A DNA stretch of 64,000 nt, taken from Colius striatus (taxonomy: Eukaryota > Chordata > Aves > Coliiformes > Coliidae). Below the pieces are notes generated by a model that was not told the DNA's origin, did not search any database, and worked only from the letters and a program-made list of their open reading frames with translations. Below are positions 41,401 through 53,400 of this stretch, one piece after another. Numbering within the stretch: the stretch's first letter is position 1; every line of letters begins with the position of its first letter. The DNA lies in NCBI RefSeq assembly GCF_028858725.1, contig NC_084763.1, forward strand, positions 248,001-312,000. The letters are read 5' to 3'. Position numbers and translations under genes: made by a program.

Positions 41401-44400
41401 GTGCTAGGGTGTCAAAAGTAATGAGAGGCTGAGATAATGCAGAAACTCTCTTGCTTCCAGCCAGCCTGCAAACTGCTGACTTCACCGAAACTTTGCCCTT
41501 TTATACTTGCTATATTCTGCTTTCAATTTCACAAAAAGACAGTGAACTAAATTTACTCCCTTTCATGAAAGCCATCACCTTTGGTCCCACTATTCTTTCC
41601 TTTACACAGAATATGTGAAAATCAAGCTTCTGTTTCTTTTGGTCGAGAAGAGTTAAAACACAAGCAAGCTGACTTAAGCCACACACGCTGAAAGCAAGAC
41701 TCCCAACAACCCCTGGCAGCAACAAAACACCTTCCTGCTGTTGTCAGTTGTGTAACGCTCTTCACATTTCTGAAAGGATGGATCTGAGGGGTTGGCATTT
41801 TATAAAAAAGGTATTTGTTACAAAACTTCCCAGATAACAACCTGAAGGCTGAGATAGTGTGTTGTAGGCCTCTGGAAGATCTCGGGTCGTGAGTGAGAGG
41901 TGGAGGGTACAGAAGAGGTGGGCACGGGGTGGAGTGAAAGGAGGTGCTTGTGTTAGCAGATAAAGTGCATGGCGCAAGCACTAAGTAGGAATAAAGCATC
42001 ATCCATACTGAGTATGCAGTGATCTTGTCCCCTCAGAGGTGGTGGGCTGAGTGATCTGTGTGGGCGACCTGGTGATGTTGCCGGTAGTGGCAACAATAGT
42101 GTCAGCCTGCCTTTCATTTCAGCCACCTCCCCCCAAAACCTGCAGCAACCAAATGCTGGATCAGCACTGTGTCACCTTGTCACTGCAGTCACCAGGCTAT
42201 ATAAAAAGTCTCCCCTCTCTGGGAGTTCTGAGGAAGCACAAAAATCTGTATAACTATTCTGTATACATAGACTGGATTTTATACTATCAGATTGGTCAGC
42301 TACTTTAATCACTTTGACTATTGCAACAGAAGCCCTGCTTTTGCCAGTATTTCTTAAAAAAATTCTTTTTTAAAATAAATTACAGAATTTGTAAATACTA
42401 ACACTATTTTTATCTTCTTTTCATGTTTCTTTTACTTTCTACTTCACCTTAGACAGCAAAAACAAAGGCATACCAAAGATCTCAAACTGCTCAGACTAAC
42501 TCCCCCTTCCACAGCTGAATATTATCAATTAATTCTTATGGAATTTGTAAATTCCAATCCCAATACACACATAATTATTTAATCATTAACTGTATACATG
42601 TACTACTGAAGCTCTAATATCTTCTTCACACAATGCCATGGATCCTCCTGTGCATCACCTGGGGTGCACACATCCCACTGTGCACCACTGGCATAATACA
42701 GTGACAGAAAAAAAGGGAATGCAGGTAAGGGATAAAAAGAGGGGGTTTAGGTTTTGGGCTTAGTGGGGTTTTTTTTTGTTGTTTCTGTTTTTTATTTTAC
42801 TTATTTTGTTGTGTTGGGGTTTTTTTAGTGGATGGAACAGGGTCAGTTTCTCTGCTGGCCTAGAATCTGCTGGGTTTTAAGCACATGCATGAACTCTTCT
42901 TCACAATTACCAAGGTTATTTCAGAGAAACACATCATGTCCCAGAATCATGTATGACTCTGGAAACACCTTCTGTTCTCCCACTTCTCAAAAATCCCTCC
43001 AACTGCAACCAAATACAAATGGTGTTTTTTCTTACTTGTGAAAGACAAAACCACTATCGCTTGAAGATTCTGCAAACGCCTGATGGTGTAGATCAGCAAT
43101 CTTTGCAAGTAACCAAATCAGGTTAAGGCTGGAAAAGCTGTGAAGACAGTGGCTCTAGCACAGACACACTAACCTCTCTGCACTGGAAAGGGCAGCTTCA
43201 GCTGCTTCACTGAACAGTACTGGGAAGGAATTACTGAGGAAGTACTGAGAAGGAAACAGGGGAATTTGTATTGTGCCTTTGGCTCTTACAGCGAGCGCAA
43301 CTATGTAGTGGCTGACAACCTGGGAAAAACACCAGCAGAGCTGGGGAAGAGTTTCTCAGAGACATTTATCTGGTGGAAGAAATATCACATTAATCAGTTA
43401 GAACTCAAACTGATGGTAATTAAAGGTAAGCTACACTGCAGTACTGGAGGCTTCTGACTCTGTGTGACTATTTATTGAGTGCATTTAGACAGTGTTCACT
43501 GAGTCTTGGGAATCTTTCAAATGCATTTAAAGTATAAAAATCAGTTCTTGCCTTGTGCCTAGAGGGCTGTAAATCACTCGAGTTGCCCATTGAGGAAATG
43601 CCCTTGGATCAGCGAGCATTGGGTGCGCAAGGCTGGCACTTGGCCACCTCCACAGGAGATTCTGGCCTGCTGGAAAGATGTGTGACAGGAGCAGGCACAG
43701 GCTGAGACACTCCTGTCCTCCAGCAACTTCCAACTCCCACCATGGCCCACAGAGGCTCCTGCCAGCAACAAACAAATGCAGCCTCTGAAGCCGTGCCAGG
43801 GGTCAGCTTATCTCCTGGCAATCCTTGGACCAGGGAATTAATTACACTTGCCCTCTGCTCCTGTCTGCATTGGGGTAAGTATCCAAAGGATGACTTATCA
43901 GACCCTATGTTCCTCCACCCCAGTGGAGCAGCCATTCCACTGACAGACCCTCACACTGCTTCACATAGGTGTGCATTCCTTAAAAAACCACCAAAATACA
44001 AACAACTCAGACTTGCTGAACAGAATTTGCAATGCAACATCCTCAAAGTGCTAAAATCCTTACCAAGCCTTTCTGAAGCACTTCCTTATGCTAATCCCAT
44101 TTATTTCCAAAGTAATACCAGAAACAAAACAAAACAAGCAATGAACTTCCCCAGGGACTACAGACTGTGTCTTCTCATGTACTTTAAAAGATCTTGCAGA
44201 TGCTCTGCTATTGACTTTAGGCACAGCTTTGCTGTCTCAGGAATGCAGATCAACTGCGGAGGCATCTCCTCAACTCACCCGGGTCACATGCAAACAGCAA
44301 ATGAAAACACAAACCTTTGCTCAGCAGAGAGCTGCTGCCTGTCCCCAAACACTGACCGGGAGTGCTGCCCATCTGCCCCGGGGCACAGCACATCAGTCAG

Positions 44401-47400
44401 TGAGGAACACAACCCAACCCAACCAAACAATCAGAATGTAATTATGAACATGCCTACGCTAAGCTTTTAGAGCAAATCAGTTCTGTGGCTTCGGAGACAG
44501 CCAACTCCATTCTTATCGTGGTTTATCTCATAGTGGAATTTCAGATATTTGTACCACTGAATATGACAGTTTCACCAAATCGTAAAACTGCAAGAGTTTC
44601 GGAGGGGAAAAACCCCACTAGGAATCAGAAGCATACAAACTGGTACCTTCAAGGTGAATATTGGTGCTTTTTCAGGCAGATGCTCTGAAAAACCAAGCAC
44701 CTTCTAAGGAAAGAGAGTACCATGCCTGCCCTGTGCCCCGAAGTTCAGTAGCTATTAAAATTGCTTGAGAAGTGGGAGATGCAGGTCTGGGTTGTCTGTG
44801 CTGAACTGGAAAGTCCAACTCATGTCTCCTAACAGACTCACTGCAAAGCCAACACAAGGGGTGGGGGACAAACTGGAGCAAATACTGAGCGAACAAAGAA
44901 AGGACTGAGCTTGGGGTTTTCTGCCATTTCTGGAAAGCAAGCATCAAGACTCATCAGTGAAAGTTTCAATTATGTGCTATGATCCTATGTACACTTCCTC
45001 AGGTAGAAAAGAGGGAGCTTGAACTCCCCTTTTCCTGTCTCAGTCCCGTTCCTTGGTGCCAGCAGGCACTAGACAGGTCCAAGTACAGGTCTTCCAATGT
45101 CTGAGGAACACTTCCCTAGCACGAAGAATGGAAGCAATCAAACTGATGTTCAGATCTTCTGTAAAAAGTCTCATTTTGGTCCTGCTCTTTTACTACCAGG
45201 AAAATTCTGCCTAGATGTGACTCTCTTGATAAAATCATGCAATCACAGATCAGTTTGAATTGGAAAGGACCTTCAAGCTCATCTCACTCCATCCCCCTGC
45301 CACCAAAGCTGGTTGCTGCAAGCCCCATCCAACCTGCCCTTGGACACTGCAAGGGATAGGACAGTCACAACATCTCTGAGCAGCTTGTGCCAGGGCCTCA
45401 CCGCCCTCACAGCGGAGAACTTCCTAATATCTCACCTAAACCTCCTTTCAGTTTAAAGCCATTACGCTTTGTCCTGTTGCTGCATGCCCTTGTAAAAAGT
45501 CAACTTGTTGACTCTTCTGGAGCCACTTTTCTATGACAAAGGGCTGAACCCAGCTCACCACAGCCTGAATACTGAAAGAGAGGGCTACTTTTTACCTCTG
45601 AAGTAGCACACCTAAACCATGCCCATTTCAGAACCTGAATAAGGGTACTGATTTTTCAGAAGCTGTTTCAATCATCTAAAATTGAAACAAGTAAAACCAA
45701 ACTCAGTTCAATTATCTTCAACGTTGTTCATCATTGTGTAATGTGACCGGGAAACGAAGCCATTAGGTGTTTTCTCAGTCTCCTAAGAACCGTGCCTCAG
45801 TAAGGTGACACAAGTACAGATGCAGCCTTACAGAAGCATCTGTTGCTACTGACTGACTAGAAACCTTTTTTTTTTTTGCATTAAGGCCGCGAGAATCTGG
45901 CTCCTGAAAGTGCTCTGGTGCATCCAGGCAACAGTTGGCTGCTCTAAGACTGTACTACGTTTTGATGGAAAATTCAGATCTAGACTAAGAAAGTGAGAGT
46001 GTTTTATATATACTGCCTGAATTGGAACTGAATTAGAATAATTACTCTACCAGTACTAGTTGCACAACGCACTGTTTTTGTCATTAGCAAGAAAGCAGGA
46101 AAACTATGTGATATTCTCCACTCAGGAAAGAAAAAAGTGGTTTGAAAACTCTTTACAAAAGCAGTTCATTTTTCATGCTTTTGAAAGGAAAGTGAGTGCT
46201 GTTATAACATTGCTTAGGAACTCCTCCGGGGAGGAAAAAAGAACCAGCCTGGACAAAGTTTTTGCACATAGTCAGCAATTACATACATTCCAGATAGTCC
46301 CCACTTCTACTGTGAAAAAACTACAACCAAACCAAAAACTACCACCCTCGCACAAAACAAATCCCGGAACTCTTCCTCAGCAGAAAAGTAACTTCGCAAA
46401 GTTCAAACGCTCACACGGTGCCTGCTCCTCGTGTACGCCGCTTCCCCACCGCTCTGCCGGCCCCAAAACCGCGGCAGACCCGCACCGGGCAGGTTCCGCG
46501 CCCTGCCTCGCTCCTCCCGCGCACGCAGACGGCCCGCAGCCCCGAGCCCCCGCACCCGCGGCGGTCGCTCCGCTCACACGCCCGCCCCACGCCGCCCCCC
46601 CGGAGAAACGCGCCCCGCAGCACGGGCAGGGCAAGGCGCGTGGGCGGGAGGCAGCCCGTACCTGCGGCAGCCATGGCGCAGCCTCGGGCCCGCGCGGCCG
46701 CCCGGCGCCGGGGCTCGGCCGCGGCCGCCAGCAGCATCCGCTCCGCCCCGCGCGTCGCAACGGCGGCCCCGGCCTCAGCCCCTCGCAGCTCACTCCATGC
46801 CCGGCGGCCCGGCCCGGCCCCGCGGCCCTGCCCCGGCTGGCTCCACCTCATCGCGGCCGGCCGGCCCCCTCCCGCCCAGCGCTCCAGCCCTACCCCCGCT
46901 CCCAGCGCTCGTACCGCGGCCGGGGCATGTGCGCTGTGGAATGCAGCCTTCCTTTAACAAGAGGAGGAGGAGGCAAGGATCCCGAGAAACTGGCTCTGGC
47001 GGGCAGAAGAAGGGGTTAATGCCCGGGATACAGTCACACTGACCATGAACCAACAGCTTTGTTGTGCGAACTGCTTGTTGCCCTTGAAAAGGAAGCAAAG
47101 GCTGATGAGTAGGGACCGTTCTACCTCAGAAAGCCCAAAGGCTGATGGTGCTGGAGCAGCACAAAGCCTGTGGGAGCTGAGGCAGGGTGAAGATGGGCGA
47201 GGGAGACACCACAACCACCCACTCACAGACCCCCTGCCCAATTTACACCCCGAACCCAAAAGAAGACAGGGGAGGAAGTAAACTAAGCCACATGCTCTCT
47301 TATATTGCTGAGTGAAGGACCACTAACCAACCACTAAAAAGAATGGCAATACCTATGTATTAAAATATAGAATATGCTAATATTTCACATATAAATCCTG

Positions 47401-50400
47401 CACGAGAGGCACTGTTGGGGTGTGCTGGCTTTGTGGATGACAGTATTGGCACCCATATCTGCAGAGACATGCAGTACGATACCTCTGCTCTGGGTGTGGA
47501 TATTGACATCTGGCACAGCGGGTAAACGACCCCACTTTGGGGACCACAGTGGTGCTGGTTGGTTTCTGAAGCAGATGTCTGCTTCCCTCACCATGTCCCT
47601 TGACCGCAAAGAGGAGCTTCTCTCCAGAGATGCTCACAGCCCAGCTGCTCTGTAACACCAAGCTGACACCACACTCCCCGATAAATTTAGCATCCAAAGC
47701 TCTGAATACAGTTTGACTCATTTCCCAAGGTTTCCTTCACAAGAGACCATGTGCAACACCAGCACTCGCATACACCAGCACCCCATCATTGTTCAGAGCA
47801 GGTTCTATTTACGGACCAGGAAGATGAGTGGAAACGCAGCAGTGCCACGACGGGCAGCATGTTTCCTCCTCAGATTGTTCTGTAGTGTCTCAGGACAGCC
47901 CATTTTCTGAAAGGACGACTGCAGGAAACTACTTGATGTGGACAGAAACAAATACGACCTTTAAAGCTTTCCTGTAATGAATTACTCCATTGCTTTCAAA
48001 CTTCTAACGGTAACATATTTTGAACATGTTTTCCAAACCCTTTTGATAGCTTTAAAATACACAACTTGGCTTGATTATAGAGTATTGGTAAACTAATCCA
48101 AATTTTACTTATTCTACAGACCAAAAGGTAAACCAAACAAAACTATTCCTTTAGAAGAATACTCACTCCTACCACTGATTTTCTTCGTGGCAGCTGTTCC
48201 CGTTAAACAATGCTATAATGGTTGCACCCAGGAGACTCAAGCATCAAGAATTAGCTGTGGTACACATCACACTAAGGTAAAAAAGGAGGGACAATCCTTG
48301 CCAAAGGGGCAGAGCAGGTTATTAATGCAGCAGTCCAGAACTGTCCCCCATTTGCTTTGATTAGTTTATTATACAACTACACTTTGCCTCGGCTGCATCC
48401 AGGCAGAAGCAAACACAGTCAAACAGAATCTTCAAACAATTATTAGAGAAAACTATTCTCCATAGAAAGTATTCCTGGCTCTTCACAAAAAGCACTTTAA
48501 TCACAGGAAACCTTTGGATGTCCCATTTCCTGATTTTCAAGTGTTGGAAGCTCTGCTTGTTTGGCTACTTACACTTGCTGAATTAGAAGAGAACAAAGAC
48601 AGCAATATTTAACCAAGAAGATAACAGTGTCCTGAGACACCACATGACTTGGTTATACTTAGGGGGCTGTTCCTTGATGAAAACTCTTTGACATGAACAC
48701 TCTTCATGACAAACAAAAGCTGCCTGACACAAGAACTTGCCTTTTGTTTGTCCTGCTCTAACAAGTTTAAGGTTTCAATCAGCTGAGATGAGTTCTGAAA
48801 CTCCAAAGCCTGGAGATAGAAGGGCCACTCTGACATGTTATTGTACCAAAAAGCATAGATGTAAGAGTCAGAAAGGAGAAGGGGGTGGGGGAGGCGGTGG
48901 CTGGATATCTCAGGTAAAGAACTGGTTGGGTTTTGGTGCACTTGGTTTGGGAGAGAATGCTGTCCCAAGAGGAGAAAGTCTGCTCTTCAGCAAGGAGAAT
49001 TGGTCTTATGGCTGCGCCAGGCAGAGCACAGAGCCAAAGTTCAGGCCTGCCATCCTTTGCCAGGTGGTAGCAGTGACTCACACGGCACGGCCTGGGTACA
49101 GTTCTCCCAGGGGAACGTCACAAGTCTCACAGTCTCATCAGAACCATCCCACCATGAGACCTGTCTGAAGCAGCCTCAAGTGCAGGGCCTGGATTAAATG
49201 TGGAATAAACACATAGAGAATCAACATAGCGCTGAACAGCATCTTAAAAGCCATATAGCATTATAGCCCTTGAACTGTAAACTCTTCAGTGGGACTGAGT
49301 ATGTATTTCCTGTATGTCCTCACTGAACTCTTGCGGGTCTGTAATTCCGAAGTTACAGCACATCTTTGACTTGTGAGTGGAGTGGACCAGACCTTCCCAG
49401 GCACCCAAGCACACCATCATTTTAAAACTAACTATTTTGAAAAGGTGTGCTCACATCTGTTCTTCAGTTTCTTGAGCTTCCTTCTCTTTCAGCCTTCCCT
49501 CAAACTACTCTGGCACGTCACAGTCATCGAGCGCAACATCATATGGTAGGAGGCCTCACCTTGGAAAATCTGAAAAGGCTTGTTTCATGTAATTATAGCA
49601 AGGGAAGTGGTTGTTCCCATGGGCTTTTGTTAATTTAAGGACTAGTAACATCTCAAAAATGCATGCTACCCACGTGCACTGCTTCAACAGGTACCTGTAA
49701 AAACAACCCACATCTGCCAGATTGCCTGCTCCTCCAAAACCCAAAATCCCACTGAAATAAATACCAGATGATTCTACTGCTTTCTCTCAAGGGAAAATGT
49801 CTCTGGATTAGAGCTGCAGGAAGGATGTAAGAGGCACAATTAAACTCTCAGATATGTTGCTGATGATTGGAACTCGAAGTCCTAGGGCACAAGCCTGGAT
49901 TTGCCATGTAACAGAATCATGTTCATTTGGTCACCAGAGCCTAGATAACAAACAGTGCACAAGGGAGGTCCTATGATGGATGCTACAGAAAGCTGACAAT
50001 TCCAGAGCACTGGAATATTTTGACATGAGCTTCACCCTCACAGACTTTAAGTAGTCCAATAAAGTTAGCCCCTCATCCTCTGTCCTATTCAGAGAACCTC
50101 CTCTGAATCAGGCCACAGACTTGAACTCACATTTTGCTCCTGTGAGAAGCCTGCTCTGCCATTATTCTAACTTGTATGAAATAGTAACGTGCATGAAGGC
50201 ATAAAGGAATCTGTCCATAAAAATAGATTTGGCTCAAAAGCGTCAGTTTTCAGACTTGCATAGGAAAGCCTGGTTCAAGTCCTGCTGATAATCATGCAGA
50301 AGAGGGAGACGACCTTGGACCTCTCCCATGACATACAAATACTTTAACCAGCTATTAGATTTGCATAGAAAAAAGGTAAAAAGTTCCCCTTCCATTTAAA

Positions 50401-53400
50401 TGTGATTTAGAAAACGTCCAAGATTCAAGTTCAGCTGGTGGAAAAGGGAAAAGACAATCAGGCTTGTGAATGTCACTGGCTTTATCAGCATGACCAGACC
50501 TGTCTAGGCTTGAGTGAAGCCATGGTATTTACTTTGCTGGTTGCAAGGCTGGTGCCCACTCATCACTGGGCAATGGAAGGAGGATTCCTCAGACTGTAAA
50601 GTGCCAGAGCTGCAACCATCAGTACCATCATCCCCTTCCTTAAAGAGTTTTTTGGTTCTGTGATCAGACATCACATTAGTTACAAACCAAAAGATATTCA
50701 TGTTCTGAATATAGTCTGAAATATCTTACCAAAGGGCAGTATCCAAAACCAACTCAAGACGGCGTATAAACAGTAAGCTTTCCCAGGAAAATTCAGTACG
50801 AAAATGGCATCTTTTGTCAGCCAAAGGAAAACACATTGCTTCCTCATCACATCCTATTTTCCATGCATTTGGTACTCCCTAGCTTTTTACATTCAGGTAT
50901 TCATAGTTGTAGTCCTTATTCCTCTCAATGATATGTCAAAATTTTTAGTGGGTGGCTGAAGTATGTAGAGATTTTGCAAAGTTTTATGTAGAAACACTTA
51001 ACATGGCTATAAACAAAACTAGTCCATATTTCATTAGGTAAACTTCTTCATCTCTAAATCATTTAATTCTTACCTCTAAGTCAGAGAATAAGGCTCAGTT
51101 AATCAGTGTGCACTGGGAGAGTACCTCCCATGAAAATCTGAGTCAAACTGAGCAAGGGGGAAAAAAAAAGCTCAATTAAAGCTGATTATCAAGGAGACAC
51201 TTTACTGTAGACACTTGAACTGTAAGTATTTTGGTTAATGTTGCTCACTAAAAGCAGGCACAGACTACAAGGACTTCAAGGTATTTTAAGTGTCAACGTA
51301 TTTTCCACTGTTCAGATTGATGTGCATTAAATGAAACTATTAATCTGTTCAGCACATGAGCTGGAACAGGCCAGACAAGATAAACAATGTCCATGTTTGT
51401 ATTTAAAATATATGTTAAGAGCTGTATCATGGTAGTGGTGCAAAGGGGAGGAGGTCTGTGATAATAAAGCCTTGAAGATACATCAAGCCATCTCCAAACT
51501 TCGTGGAGTATAAAGTTTTTACAAAAGTTAGTTTTATTGAGCTGACTGTGTTGATGAGAGTAACACAGGAAGAAAAAGGTGTGATACAGATCACAGCATG
51601 TTGTAGTTACATCAGCATTCACAGTGGTCAATAAGTGGCCTCTGAACACTTACGACTGTGCTTTACAGCATCCCTGGTGCTTTTTCTGGAAGACCTGATT
51701 TAAATCAGTGTTGGGAGAATCCGAACAAGAGAACCAAATCCTTTCCTGCTTGTTCCTGAAGCCTACAGAGAGAGCCTTCATATGCACTGGTAAATGGTGT
51801 ATTTTATCAGCGCTAAGAAACATCAGCTGTTCTGTTATAAAAATGTGGAGATGAGCACTGCATTTAGCCACAACATAAACATGATAAGGCCAATTGCAGG
51901 GCAATGAAAAACATCACACAAACATTGTCTGCCTGCCCTGTAGCAGACATGATAAATTTCTTGTCTCTACTTGTATTTTTTTATTGCTCCTGAAAAGCCT
52001 CAATGTTTAAGATAAATAAACAAAAAACCCAAAACGACCTGAAACCTCCCTAAACAAAAATAATAACAACAGCAAAACCAAAATGCATCCTTGTTTCCTG
52101 AAGGACAGAGCTTATGGTAACCACCTACTGAAGTGGATGCACTGTTGCTCTAAGTAAATAAACCCAGACATCTGGAAAAGCTCCATCCCTACCTCTTGCT
52201 TTGGACATGTATACCTTATAGAAACAGTGCAGGGGAGGAGAAGAAGGCAGGTATAAACAAATGTTACACAAAATCTTTTCATATTGCAGAGGAAGTTTTT
52301 GCACACCATAAACCAGGGATTTTTGCCTCACTATTTAGCATCACTTCTATTCCCTGTGCTACTAATCCTCCTGAGACATGAGAAACGTCTTCAGAACCCT
52401 GACTGCTTTTACATAACAATTAGGCAGTATGTTTCATTTCCCTTGCAACTCAGTGACTGGAAGAAATGTCAATCCTGGAACAGCAGTATAAAATTACAAC
52501 AGTATCAAATGATGATCAGTAATAGAACTCTGCAGAAATGGGGATATCTGTTAGGTTGTGGTTCTGCCTTCTGAGAGATTTATGAAACGCTCATCACTCT
52601 GCTGGGTGGTGTAGCAGGATAAGCCCGTGGTAGCAAGGATTACAATGTCTGTCAGATAACAAGAGCTGTATGAGAAGAAAGGTGGAAATACACCAGTGTC
52701 TGGTTTTGCAGAGTTCCAGGACAGCACCAGGAGAGAAGACAGCCTGTTGACAATTTTTAGAGAAGCTGCAGCTCATATGCTCAACGCAAGCTCTGAGCAC
52801 AGGACCCATACAGCAGGTATGAAGAGTCCAAGCCTTACACATGCTTGAAGGCTGAGAGGTTCCTACCAGGCATGGTGCTACCATCCCACTGTCCATGCTG
52901 CCTGAGCCATGCAAGCTGATTGAGGCTGCTCAGAGAAGATGGAACAATGGGACACCACGACTTCTTCTTTTCAGTGGATGGATAAAGGATTATAGACAAT
53001 CTTGCCTTGTTGTACAGCTCCCTGACTTCTGCTGCTAGACACTGTCTGTTTTTCTAAGTGAAGATTTTCTGCCCAGCTCTGCCTGTGCTTTGGCCAGGGC
53101 TGAAGAAAGGGCAGCTCCTCCCGCCCAGCCAGAGGGCTGGAGTGGCCTGCCACAGTTCAGTCTTCTGGCAAAGGCCTTGCTATGGTTTCATTTGCTACTT
53201 CTGTATACAAAGGGACTTCAATTATTTGAATGCTGAGACAAAAGAGCCTTTATAAGCTTCAAAATGGCCTACAAATGGTGCTTCTGTTCCCCCCCCACTG
53301 CCGTGTGGGACTCTTCTGTGGGACATACAATGGCTATTGTGTTACTCAGAGACAGGTCTCTGGGGTCTATCTGCAGCCTGTGTTTTCATGGAGTATTTAT

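Noticed and set aside
46060..47019. 319-codon plus-strand open frame across the CpG island (and several 100-200-codon frames around it)
   Set aside because: Stop-poor because the island is GC-rich. Composition is Pro/Ala/Arg noise, there is no domain, and the frame runs from AT-rich intron into the LTR-like element.
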